Assembly: GCF_945859705.1 (NCBI RefSeq)
Contig: NC_079136.1
Coordinates: forward strand, 129,925,027 to 129,989,026
Source: Episyrphus balteatus
Lineage: Eukaryota > Arthropoda > Insecta > Diptera > Syrphidae
Direction of reading: 5' to 3'
Length of the DNA: 64,000 nt
Numbering within the stretch: position 1 is the stretch's first letter; every line of letters starts with the position of its first letter. This document shows positions 13,511 through 24,231 of the stretch, in pieces. Below the pieces are notes generated by a model that saw only the letters and a list, made by a program, of their open reading frames with translations, did no database searches and was not told where the DNA came from. The position numbers were made by a program, and so were the translations under genes.

Positions 13511-13672
13511 AGGCTTGGCCACACTGGAGGGTATGCGGTAGCGGTACGGGTAGCGGTGAGGGTACTTGTTTGAAAAAAATTCCAAACTGACACATCAACG
13601 TTCAGGTGTGGAATTTTTTTAGTGCAAATATCGTTACCGCTATACCGCATACCCTCCGGTGTGCCCAAGCCT
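13511..13672. mobile_element. MITE-like element with ~35-bp terminal inverted repeats and TTA duplication
   Basis: The left end AGGCTTGGCCACACTGGAGG and the right end CCTCCGGTGTGCCCAAGCCT are imperfect inverted repeats. They continue inward through GGTATGCGGTA and TACCGCATACC. The 162-bp unit is flanked by TTA at 13508-13510 and at 13673-13675. Short non-coding elements with a TTA/TAA duplication resemble PIF/Harbinger MITEs. That class is inferred from duplication and end structure only. Confidence 0.75.
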
Positions 13673-14050
13673 TTAAGGGGCACTCAGGGGAATATTTAAG
13701 ACTTTTGTCAGTTTTCAATTTCAAATTTAGATATTTTTAAGCTCGAAAACCAGGTAGTTCTTAAAATGTTAGCGAATTTAGAAACTATTCTAACATTTTC
13801 TTTATTGCTTATTTATCAAGGGGCACGGTAGTGCCCAGCCAAGTTCTCTAGCAACTTTGGCACTACACCCTTATTTACAGGAAACAACTCAGGCCATTTT
13901 CGACCCCCCTCTAACTTCCACACCAAAAACGCTAGAAATTTCAAACTCGCTACATTTATCGAGCTTGTCAAAACCAAACTCCTCACAAAATTTCAGCCTT
14001 TTACGATGAGTAGTTTCTGAGATATAGGGCTTCAAAAATCGCAAAAACCG

Positions 14051-14111
14051 TAACTGACTGACTGACTCACTCACTCATTCACTCACTCACTCACTCACTC
14101 ACTCACTGACA
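14051..14111 (+). repeat. ACTG/ACTC microsatellite
   Basis: About 15 units of a 4-bp repeat, beginning as ACTG and continuing as ACTC (one ATTC variant). It directly precedes the 147-bp tandem repeat and is probably part of the same composite element. Confidence 0.9.
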
Positions 14112-14585
14112 GATCATCAAAATTATGGAGAACTTCCCGTTAACGTAGAAACTTGAAATTTTACACAGTAATAGGGCTTGTGGTGTATACAAAGGGAAAA
14201 ATCGAAAATTTGAGATTTTCAATTCAGGGGGCGTGGCATCCGCCCATTTCCGCTGAATTATCATCAAATATTATAAAGCACTTCTGATTATCGTAGAATC
14301 TTGAAATTTGGTAGAATGGTAGAGCTGGTAGTTTATACAAAGGAAAAAATTTAAAATTTGAGAATTTCAGCCAGGGGGCGTGGCATCCGCCCATTTCCGC
14401 TGAATTTTCATTAAATATAATAGAGCACTTCTGATTATCGTAGAATCTTGAAATTTGGTAGAATGGTAGAGATGGTAGTATATACAAAGGAAAAAATTTA
14501 AAGTTTGAGAATTTCAGCCAGGGGGCGTGGCAACAGCCCATTTTCACTGAATTTTCATCATATATAGAGATTTTCAATTCTACAG
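14105..14585 (+). repeat. 147-bp tandem repeat, about 3.3 copies
   Basis: The landmark GGGGGCGTGGCA starts at 14227, 14374 and 14521, exactly 147 bp apart. Each copy contains CCCATTT.C.CTGAATT, then TATCGTAGAATCTTGAAATT, a GGTAG run and TATACAAAGG. A more diverged copy precedes the first landmark (14105-14226). A minus-strand open frame across it is produced by the repeat and is not a gene. Confidence 0.85.
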
Positions 14586-14608
14586 CCATACCTTGCAAAA
14601 AGTAGTGA

Positions 14609-14956
14609 AATCACAACAAAAACATTACTGTTAAAAAAGGAGCCAAGTTCTCCTATGTTGAAATTATGCTGGCACAAAAAGTACTGAGATGTAAAAGTGT
14701 ACCAAGTTCTAAAGTTTGGATTCAAATTCGTATCAATAAAATTTTGATTGTTTACTTGGCAATTTTTGAAATAACTTTAAAAATCCGTAATTAAAAGAAA
14801 AATTGTCAAGAGAACAATCAAAATTTTATTGATACGAATTTGAATCCAAACTTTAGAACTTGGTACACTTTTACATCTCAGTACTTTTTGTGCCAGCATA
14901 ATTTCAACATAGGAGAACTTGGCTCCTTTTTTAACAGTAATGTTTTTGTTGTGATT
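14609..14956. repeat. Perfect 144-bp inverted repeat with 60-bp loop
   Basis: Bases 14609-14752 and 14813-14956 are exact reverse complements over all 144 positions as read by eye. The outer ends are AATCACAACAAAAAC and GTTTTTGTTGTGATT. The inner ends are TTTTGATTGTT and AACAATCAAAA. The spacer continues the pairing imperfectly: CTTGGCAATTTTT near its left side faces AAAAATTGTCAAG near its right side. Because it is in intron 5, the receptor pre-mRNA would carry a long duplex. No coding sequence. It may be a foldback transposon or a recent inverted duplication. Confidence 0.93.
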
Positions 14957-15206
14957 GTATTTATTGGAACTTTTTTCGATTTAAAATGTCGTAAGAAACC
15001 TAATATTTTTGCCTTAAAATGTAAACATACTAGCTCCGCTCTAACAGTCCTGGCGAAAATATTTAAAAATCAAATATTTCCTAACTCTTGAATAAATCCA
15101 AAACAATATAAGATCATTTGTTAGACTCCATAGGTACTAATAAAATTTAAAAGAATTTATAAAATTTGAAAAATATTTGTATTTTCAAAAAAAATTTTGT
15201 AATTAT

Positions 15207-15425
15207 TTTTTTTTTTTTTGAAGTAAAATCAATGGAAACCACTTTGAATCAATGAAAAATCACTACATTTTAAGCCTTAAGTAAACAATGATTGAATCAA
15301 AGTGGCGCACTCTAAATCTAAGTAGTGCACAGATTTAAAAAAAAATCAAAAAAAAAAAAAACTGTCAGTCGGCTGGAGATTGAACCTGCTAATAGTCTTG
15401 TGCTGTACCATTGTGCCATCTCACT
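15207..15425 (-). mobile_element. tRNA-derived SINE-like unit (minus strand)
   Basis: On the minus strand, an A-box-like TGGCACAATGG (15418-15408) is followed by a B-box-like GGTTCAATCTCC (15386-15375), at a spacing compatible with a tRNA gene. The strand runs into an A-rich end near 15219-15207. The 5' part does not fold as an obvious intact tRNA, so a SINE or tRNA pseudogene is favoured. Confidence 0.5.
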
Positions 15426-16748
15426 TATAAAAATTATTGTGACAAACTGCAACTTAAGCATACGACGATTTTAAGAAAATTAATGTACCTATAATCCTAT
15501 ATGTTTTTCACCATCTATTCGATGTAGAACGCAGTTTTACTATACTTATTTTCTCTGGGTGACATATCACAGCATATAATTATCATAGGACAACTCATCA
15601 TGGGCAGCCTATCATGAGAAAAGTCATCACAAAGTTCGATTGAAAAAAAATATCATTTTTTTTTTTTTTTTTTTTTGAGTAATTTTTGTTTGAATGATCT
15701 TCTTTTGGGAAAGAACACTTTTTGATGGTTTTTGTTTTTATTTAAGATCTAGGTCATATGACTAAATATTAGTCAAAACTGGAAGATGTTCTAATAAAAA
15801 CTTTGATAAGACAACATTAATTTTCAAAATTCAAAAATGGCCAACAAACCCATTTTTATGTAAATCATTTATAGTTTTTCACCAGTTAAAATTTAAAAAA
15901 AATAAACTGATGAAAAAACTTATGAATAGTGTAATAACGTCATTGTGCATTTTTGTCAAAAGTTTTCTCTCTTGGACAATACTACATAAGTTTTATGATA
16001 ATACATATTTAGTTTAAATATCATAAGACTAACGACATTATTATCAGAAACATTGTCAAATTGAAGTTCACAATTTTTCACTAACTTCATTACTGAGCAC
16101 ATATCGAGTTTTCTTCTTTTTTCTTCATTTAAGTTTCCAACAAGTTTTGTCAAATTGTTTTTTTTTTTATTTTATTTATCAAAAACACGTTTCCAACTTC
16201 ATCTCTTATTGAAGTCACACACTTTATATTTTTAAGCATGCATCCATTGAATACCGGATTGTATGTATCTTCTCCCAAGTTGAGTTCTTATATAATATAT
16301 CAACTGAAAAACAAAAAATCATCTAGAATCAAGTCACGTCATCGAAAAATACTTTTTTTTTTTGTTATTTCTACTCTATCCGCCATATTTCTACTCCCGA
16401 GTGCACACTTGTTAAATTGGCAAATGGGTCATTTGAGAATGAAAATTGCATCATAATACTGATCCTTCCGTGATGCATCGCTCTCAAAGTCGGAATTCCT
16501 CGAACAATCATTAATAATTCTCAATTCCCAAACAGGAAAGTGGAAGGAAAATTCATCTCTCGCGCTCCATACCCCCTTTCCTCTCTTATTCAACTTGTAC
16601 GGGTACTTGTTGCAATTTCTTCCAACGAATTAATCTTTCATGCACACCCTCACTCTGTGTCACACAGGATACACAGATATACAATCAAATAGGGAAGTAA
16701 TAGAACAAAATGGGCGCAAAAAAAAACAAAGACAAAAAGGATACATAC

Positions 16749-16824
16749 CCAACAGCTCCCATTCACCATTGAGAACGTAACTACTGATATCTCCTCCGGT
16801 TTCATCTTGCAATTGTAAATCCAA
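16749..16824 (-). CDS. nAChRalpha5: nAChR alpha5-type subunit, exon 5
   Basis: This 76-nt exon encodes residues 555-579 plus one base of Gly580. It starts LDLQLQDETGGDISS and ends NGEWELL. This is the stretch between loops B and C of the extracellular domain, including the conserved NGEW motif. The alpha6 version has LDLVLNSEDGG, so this exon argues for alpha5/alpha7. The acceptor is TTTTGTAG and the donor GTATGT. It leaves in phase 1, matched by exon 6. Confidence 0.95.
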
Positions 16825-16917
16825 CTACAAAATAAAAATAAAGAAAACAAAAATACAGTTAAACATGAGAGAGAGACGGTGATACAAATTGAGAAAGAGA
16901 GAGAAAGATATACATAC

Positions 16918-17208
16918 CTGGAAACCATCATAGGTCCAGCTGCCGAATTTCATTTCGCATCGTTGGTCATCGAACGGAAACCATGTTATGTCGATTTTGC
17001 ATGTCGATTTGAATATGCCAGGCGGCACATACAGGCACGATCCGTTGCTGCGTACAACAACATTCGTTTGATATGTCCCATCGAAACCCTCGTCCGCACT
17101 ATTATACATCAGGACATCCGGTTTCCATATCCGATGCGGTGGTATACGTAAATCCTTTACACCGCCATAGTCTGATGTGTTCCATCTAAGATTCATATCG
17201 TTCCATTC
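16918..17208 (-). CDS. nAChRalpha5: nAChR alpha5-type subunit, exon 4 (ligand-binding domain, loops A and B, Cys-loop)
   Basis: This 291-nt exon encodes residues 458-554, beginning [10 protein letters not shown] and ending SWTYDGFQ. It contains loop A ([17 protein letters not shown]), a potential glycosylation site NGS just before CLYVPPG, the Cys-loop between the cysteines of [19 protein letters not shown] (C-x13-C, the disulfide that names the superfamily), and loop B SWTYDG with its aromatic ligand-contact Trp. The exon follows ACACAG and is followed by GTATGT. Both ends are phase 0. Compared with my memory of Drosophila alpha5, one residue differs near the glycosylation site (RSNGSC here, RNNGSC there). 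It is separated from exon 5 by only 93 bp. Confidence 0.97.
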
Positions 17209-18005
17209 CTGTGTTCGATATGTGTGTGTGTATTTTTTTTTTTTTCGTTCAATTCAGGGCAGCATGGTTTCAGGTTTGGTCCAAACGTCAGTGCCCCACA
17301 CAGCCCCAACAACAACAACAACAAACACACACAACACACAGTTTTGAATGTTTGCATATGTTCCAGAGCAGATACACGGGGTGGTTGTGCGTTGGGCAAA
17401 AGTTTGAACGATGGGTTTTTTCGTGTTTTATCGTTCGTTGATTTCCATATTCGATGATGTTTGAGGTTGTTGTGTTGTAATTTTATATTTCACATTCGTT
17501 GTTGTTTTTGTTGTTGTGTCGTTGTGATAAATGATGACATGGAAATACACACGGGAGAGATGCATATATTAAAAAAAAAGTGAACAACAAATAATATGTG
17601 TGCGTATGGGAAGAAATATCAAACAAAAAAGGCATTTTCCAGGACAAAAGGATGTTTTTTTTTTTTTGAAAGAACAAAAACAAAATTGAAAAAAAAAAAT
17701 ATCATTCAGAAGGGATAACCGAGTATGTTTATTATTTTATGTCCATGATTTATTAATTTTCTGTTGTTGTGCTTTTTTTTGTTGTATTCTTGCTTCATAT
17801 TTTCACCATCACCATACTTTGGATTTTGTTTTGCATCAGATCCTTAACTGTACACAGGATATTCCTTCTGTTTTTTTTTTTTGTGATTTATATTATTCCC
17901 GAGGGATATATAGCATTATGGTGATGGTTTGTGTATTTAATATGGCAGAATTGTGGCGGGAGAATTTCATATAACATTAAAATAAAGAGAAACATTGACA
18001 CTTAC
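17209..18005 (-). other. Intron 3 of the nAChR gene
   Basis: This 797-bp intron holds no recognised gene. It has CAACAA, GTTGTT and TTTTTTTT simple runs. Overlapping short open frames on both strands come from this low-complexity DNA. Confidence 0.7.
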
Positions 18006-18050
18006 CAGTTTAAGCCAGACATTCGTGACAAGCAATTGGTTTTTTTCGTC
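18006..18050 (-). CDS. nAChRalpha5: nAChR alpha5-type subunit, exon 3 (45-nt micro-exon)
   Basis: A 45-nt exon encoding residues 443-457, DEKNQLLVTNVWLKL. Small exons of exactly this length with the DEKNQ..TN.WL motif are characteristic of nicotinic receptor genes. The segment forms a beta strand of the ligand-binding domain that contributes to the complementary face. The acceptor is TTTTTTTCAG, the donor GTAAGTG, and both phases are 0. The next intron is only 797 bp. Confidence 0.95.
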
Positions 18051-18320
18051 CTGAAAAAAAGATTAAAAATAGAAATTGAAATATTAAATGCTTTAATAAA
18101 TAGTTTTTGGGTTTTAGAATGTTTTTTTTATGGAAAGGAAGAATAGTTTGGTTGGGGTTAGTGATCTACAATTTAATATGCAATTTATCAATTTATTTAG
18201 GCTGTCAAGTATTTAAAATCCCTCAGGATATATATTTAATTGATTTATATAAGCAAAATATGTGTTTTTTAAGTGGATTATGTTAAAATTAAACATTTTA
18301 AAACACTGTACAAAAAAATT

Positions 18321-18340
18321 ACGTATACGCCATAGAGACC
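18321..18340 (+). repeat. Diverged terminus of the GGTCACTGTGG family
   Basis: ACGTATACGCCATAGAGACC differs at two positions from the ACAGTG core of the other copies and is likewise preceded by an A-rich stretch. No partner end was seen nearby. Confidence 0.4.
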
Positions 18341-20167
18341 GCAATTTTTTAGAATTGGGATAAATGCTTTTTTGGAAGTCAATCAAATTCAGTTTTAACT
18401 CAACTATGAATAGGATTGAAACATCCTTCTTGAAGATCAACCTATCAAAAAGGGGTTCTATAAAAATAAAGATTCTTTTCGCAGCTTTGCCAATGTGCTA
18501 CCAATTAAAATAGAAATTAAGAGCCTAAGGTTTTCAATTTCCTCCAAACTGCTTTCTTTTCTGCGTATGATCTCTATGGATTTTCTCTTTTTTTTTCTTG
18601 AAATTAAGATAACCCTGTAAAATATTGAAATTTCAATAGATTTTCGACATAAAAGAAAAACACTGCATAATGACTGCCAAAAATGGATGCTCACATATAT
18701 CAAAGACATTATCTGCATTCGTTGCATATATACGAGTAAAATTCTGCAAAGTTACATAAATGTCCATAAAAATCCATCCATAATGGTTCTCGTAAAAAAT
18801 CTGCAATTGACTTTTGTGTAATGCAGATAACCTTTTTTTTTCCTGTTTTTTTTGAATAATATCTCTTTTACATGTGTGTGGTGTTTTTTTCTATGTTTTG
18901 AAATTTTGTTTGAATATACGTAATCCTTTTTGCTTCCCATTGATGATCTCAATAAGCTGAGTAGAAAAGGAAAATAAAACTTGAAAACGAACATTTCCTT
19001 TTTTGTGCACCCTTTTCCTTGCATGCATTAGATGACTTTTCCGTTTTGAGAAGGAAATTAGGTCAATTCCGCAGTTGGTCGGCGAGAGTTTTCCTTATAT
19101 TCGTTGGTTTGTTATTATTATTTTTTTTAATTTTTTTTTTTATTCAAACTTTAAAATTCCTTCTTTCTTCAATTTTTGTATTTTACAAGTTTGCATTTGA
19201 ATGATTCATGGAATCCATTTCTTATAAAAAGGAAGAAAATGTGGGTTATGAATAAAGTTTAATTTTATGTAGTTTTCGTCTTCGTCTTTATTATTATGAG
19301 GACATGAGGGGTTTCTTTCTATATATTGAGCTTTGTGTATAGTAGGTATTAAAAAAATTTATACAAGAAGTCATCCTTGTGTGCCATTTATCATCGGAAG
19401 CTCATATTATTACTCAACCAACCATTTATATCGTCAAGAGTCTAACCGCCCTGTATTATAGTGTTTTCTATACACGAATATGCAAAAAAAAAAACGACCA
19501 AGAAAGAAGAAGAAGTTTATAAGAATTTTTTCTTTATTTTGATGTTTAATCTTGAGAAATTCTTGATTCTTCGTTCGTCCTTATTTCCATTCATGAATAA
19601 ATAAATCAATTTAATAGAAACAACTCGTGTTGAGTGTTTTTTATTACCAAAGCAATTTGAAAATGGGGATTTTTACAATCGGTTTTGTGGGATTACTTTT
19701 AACCACATAAACTAGTTTAATGGTTGGGTTATTATTTTTTTCATCTTCGTTCTTTTTTAGTGAAGAAGAAAAAGTTTATGATGTTATTTCTAATTTGACG
19801 GAAAGTTTTTCTTTTTTTGCAAAGTTGTTATGGGTATTAATATGCAATCCACATAATTATGTGGGTACTGGGGTTTTTTTTTTTTTGGCTTTAAAAGTTA
19901 TTGTGAGAGTTGTTTCATGAAAATTGTGGAATGACTTGTTAGCAGTTTAAAGAAAAAGACTGCTCTTAGAATTGTAGTTTCAAGTGGAAACTTGAAACCC
20001 TTTTGTGAAAAATTGGTGGAGCGTATCTCATTTTCATTTCACTTGTTCAATAAACCACAGTAGTGCATTTGATATATTCCTTAGCGCTTAAAAAAGTTTT
20101 GTGGAACGTATATTATTTTTGTCTCATAATAAAATTAGGAACCATTTTCTAAGAAGAAAAATACTTA

Positions 20168-20304
20168 GGCCCAATTTATTCACTCTCCATTAAATTTAAA
20201 GTCCCCATTTTAGATAAAAAAATCTGTCAAATTACATACAAGTTTTAAAATATCCCTTTTTTAATGGAGACTTTAAATTTAATGGAGTGTGAATAAATTG
20301 GCCC
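20168..20304. mobile_element. MITE-like element with ~35-bp terminal inverted repeats and TTA duplication
   Basis: The left end is GGCCCAATTTATTCACTCTC and continues CATTAAATTTAAAGTC. The right end is the near-exact reverse complement: GACTTTAAATTTAATGGAG, then GTGAATAAATTGGCCC. The 137-bp unit is flanked by TTA at 20165-20167 and 20305-20307. It has no coding capacity. The end sequence differs from the element at 13511, so it is a separate family with the same duplication type. Confidence 0.78.
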
Positions 20305-20643
20305 TTAGAGTAGTATAATGTAAAATGATTTTACTTTGAAAAGTTTATCTTTCATTTGGTTTCGTAGATTGTTTGAGGTTTCCTTCATCAGCTAATGCTG
20401 CTTACATGGTGTGGAATGCATTCATTTTACGAAAAGTGAGTATATACCAAAAAGTTAAGTTTTAAAATCCTTAATAAAAGTGTCACTTTTTTTTACTCTT
20501 AACCACACATCGAACTTTCAATTTCTTTTATTTCTGAAATAAATTTCTCTGCACTTCCTTGTTTCAACTTTATAACTCGGTTATCCTTGTCACATTTATA
20601 TGACAAGAACTTAAAAAAAAAAAAACATCTAAAGCGAATATGC

Positions 20644-20682
20644 AAAAAGATTGACATCATCTGTTTGTCAGAGCACAAATTG
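20644..20682 (+). pseudogene. Possible LINE endonuclease fragment
   Basis: The plus strand reads KKIDIICLSEHKL here. This resembles the D-I-x-x-L-S-E-x-x-L motif of apurinic-type endonuclease domains of non-LTR retrotransposons. The open frame is short and no RT domain follows, so at best it is a decayed fragment. A chance match cannot be excluded. Confidence 0.3.
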
Positions 20683-23600
20683 CAAATTGCAAATTGTACA
20701 AGTTCTGGCACAAAGGATAGGGTGGGCTGGGTGTATCCCACGAATCCAATATCAATCTTTTTCTCTATCTAGAGATGCATTCAACAGTTATAGTCCGACC
20801 TAAATGAGTTGGAATTCTACGAGTAGAAAAATTATTTCAGATTTTGTTTATATTTCTTCATGAAATTTCCAAAATCTAAATATAATTAACAAGCCTTACA
20901 TTTGGCAGATTTTACTTCAAACGGAAAAATTAATGACCGGTTGTAGCCAAGTAACATTTCATAACAAAAATGAATAGGATCCAAATTGTATTCCGAAACT
21001 ATTATTTTTTTTTAACGCTTTTGATGTCTGCGAAAAGAAGATGGAAAACCTTTCACTAAACTTCAAGGAGTTTAAAGAAAAAAAAATCGAATTTTTCACC
21101 AAAAATATGTTTTGTTTCACAATATCTTATTAACTTTTCAGACAATTTGAAAAAAAGAAAGGCTTAAATTGAATTAAGAAACTTGCCCAATGGCAATTAT
21201 TTGTGGATTCAGTTTTTAGTTACAAAAATCACTTCCTCAATGTTCAAAAATTCAACTTTTATAGGTTGGATTATAGCCACAAAAGGTGTCAGATTTCTGA
21301 TGCCAGTTTGCAAGTGCCTTTTTCTCGCATCGTCAGCTATTCTTTTTTTTTCCATAGGGCTGTGTGCGTCTCGTCACCGACAAGGCTGCTGCTGTTGCCG
21401 CCATCACCGTGGCTTTTTTATAATACTCTCAAGCTCTAGCAAGCTCAACAGGAGATATCTACCTAAACATGATGAAGGATTTTCTTCTTTTTTTTGGTGG
21501 TGGTGTAGAAATAATAATTAAAAGTGTCTTTCTCCCTTCGCGTCGCGTCGCCCGGTGCAGCCTCCACTCTACAAATCCACAGTGTGAACTCACTTTTGTC
21601 TGGTTCGGTGTTTCTTTTAAGTGTTCATTGCAACAGTTGGATGCTGCACATTAGTCAAATTATAGGGTGACCAGTTGTTATCTTTTTTTAGAGGAAAAGA
21701 ATAAGTGAGACTTAAAAGTAGTTTTATGTTTGATACTTTATTCTGTGCCTGCTGTTTAATTTATGGATGGAATTTAACTACCGATCTTAAATCTCTGAGT
21801 TGTAGACTAAAATTATTTTAAAAAAAGCTAGGAACTCAATAAAATTGATAAGAGAACTATTTAGCAACTAATTTTAAACTGAGTTGCAATCATTTTGAAA
21901 CCAGTTTTAAATCAAATTTAAGTTTATCCCTCGTTAAGTTAAAAAGCGTGAACCTCAAAATAAGGATGAGAACTGGATATACAAATTTTTGTTTGGTTTG
22001 AAGCTTAACAGCAAAAATTTCAAAACTGCTTCATGTTACTTCAATCATGAAACTGATTTTAAACTAATTACCAACAATTTTGAAGTTAAATTTGAAATTA
22101 ACTTGTCGATGAGCTAGAGGCGAGTCAGTTTGAAAAAAAGTGCGGAACTAGACTTCCACCATTTTGAAATTATTTTTTAACCGATTTTAAACGTAATGGC
22201 AAAAGTCTTTCTTGTTTTTTTCCAACTGATTTGAAACCAATTTGCAACCAATTTGAATTTCTTTTCTAAAGAATTAAAACTCACTTGTGGATAAGCTAGA
22301 TTGGTTTTATCTAGAGGGCATGAGTTTCCGGGTATTCGAGGTCTTTTAGACCAACCAAAAATTAAAAAAATAGATTTTAACGAAAAAAAAAATGGTCACA
22401 CTAATCACACATTCTCTCTTGTTCCCTCAACAACGACATCAAAAGCAAAAAAAAAACTCTTTAATTTGCGAATGTATGCCAATGAACTTTTCTTTATCCC
22501 CACAGGGAAATCAAGACTTAAGTTGTTGTTGTTGCTTATTTTTTTTTTTAGAAAGATTGTCTATCTCTTTCTCACTGCCTCTCTTTATACCAATTTTTTT
22601 TTTCACTTTTTCATCGCGTTAGAGTGTGAAATTGATACTCGTGTGAAAATGCTGTTTAAGTCTCAACTGGCTTTCTCGCGTTCTCATTTCTTTGTATTAT
22701 TTGGGTGAACTTTTATGAAAGTTACAAAAAAAAAAACTAAGTGAGAATGTTAAAATGATGCAATTTACAAGTTTTCAAATCAAAAGAACTTAAAAAAGAT
22801 TAAAAGAAAATAATTTTTGAAGTTTTCTTATTTTGAAAAAAAAAAAAATTATCATTGGAGTTGAGAGGGTGTTGATTGCTGATCTTCATTCATATAGTAA
22901 ACACAGGTTTTTCAGGAAGCACAATTACCTAATTATATTTAAACAATGTGATTTTATTTTCTATTTTTTAAGATTAAATCTTTTTTGTTAAAAACTTTTA
23001 AGGATTTCCTGAATTTTCTTAAATATTTTTTCTTAAAATATAATAAAACCATTTCAAACCCAACAAAGAACAAGTAATTAATTTTAAATAAAAATAAATC
23101 CCTCACTCTAATCACTGGACACCTGAATTAATTAATGACAGCAGTATAGCAGCATTCATCTCAAAAATATCACAGACGACACTCAAAATAACAACAACAA
23201 CAAGGATCAAAGCCATCAACCTCCACTCCAACTCCTTTGACACAACTCCGACTCCCTCTCTCGAAGCTTGAACAAAAATTCATCTAACATTTTCCACCAA
23301 CATTATATGCACGCCAGAAAGGATTTGAATCTACTTAAACTTTCTTTTGATAAATTAATCTTAAGGGGGTTCTTCAAAATGTGCCATTGGAACGTGGAAT
23401 TTCCGGTGCACAACTAACACTCATATTAAAAAAAAAAAAAACAACCTGTGGGTATAAATATAGACATGGTCTGATGCAGATAGATTTATGAGCCAAAAAA
23501 AATAATAATAAGAGAAAGGGCTGACTTCCTGCCTCTTTCGAAATATTCAAAACTGCATTCCCTTGTGTGTAAAAAGGATATCCTTTGCTCTGAGAGTATG

Positions 23601-24165
23601 TGTCTCTATGTGTAAGTGTGTTTATATTTGGGATGATTTATGGAGTTTTCAAACACCATCTAACCACACACTGTGACTCTGACTGTGAGTTTTTAAATAA
23701 AATTAGACTTGGAAATTATTATCGATGAAGAGAGAAACAGAGAACATCGTCATCGTCGTCGGTCGGTCTTTACACGTTCTAAGGATATATCGAGTTTCAT
23801 GAACTTGGATGTCGGTATAGTCATGAACCTTATACACTCTCTGGGTGTGAATCTGCCAGAATCACCATATTCCAGACAACTATACACAACTGTCTATGAT
23901 GATGGGAGTCATAATCCGTTTATTCCGCCTTTCATTTCAGTTATATTATTGTACAAGTGCGCGTTGCAGTGCTATATATCCTGGCCCGAGGACACATGAA
24001 TTTGCATATGAAGTCTATAAATATTGCAATTTGTCGCCAAACTGCGCGTCTATGCCATTTTGAGAGAGAGAGATGATCACGATTAATATTCGAATATTGT
24101 ATATATTTTTTTGTCGGTTTACTTTGAAATGCCATAGACGAGACAGATTGCCAGCTTAAGGCCTC

Positions 24166-24231
24166 ATTTTTACTTGCGATTTATATAGATCCTACATATA
24201 CGTAGCATAGGGCAAGTTTAGGAGTCGTAAA
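24166..24231 (-). mobile_element. Tail of a Helentron/DINE-like element
   Basis: The reverse complement reads TTTACGACTCCTAAACTTGC, then CCTATGCTACG and finally TCGCAAGTAAAAA. This matches the end of the copy at 42240-42871 (TTTACGAATCCTAAACTTGC..ATATCGCAAGTAAAAA). ACTTGC and GCAAGT form a short terminal hairpin. Only the tail is recognisable. Confidence 0.55.

Larger units (their letters stand above)
10173..16748 (-). other. Intron 5 of the nAChR gene
   Basis: No gene was recognised in this 6.6-kb intron. It holds repeat family A (10405-10640), a GC-richer stretch at about 11180-11570 with CGTCGT and GGCGGC triplet runs, and a dense repeat cluster at 13511-15425: a short inverted-repeat element, an ACTC microsatellite, a 147-bp tandem repeat, a perfect 144-bp inverted repeat and a SINE-like unit. 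Confidence 0.6.

Noticed and set aside
14224..14598. 124-codon minus-strand frame with repeated peptide blocks
   Set aside because: It is the translation of the 147-bp tandem repeat.
14041..14600. CRISPR-like array of regular repeats
   Set aside because: Eukaryotic DNA. The repeats are contiguous 4-bp and 147-bp tandems without unique spacers.
22301..22708. 135-codon plus-strand frame
   Set aside because: Starts at a non-ATG codon and consists of Lys and Phe/Leu runs from poly-A and poly-T tracts.
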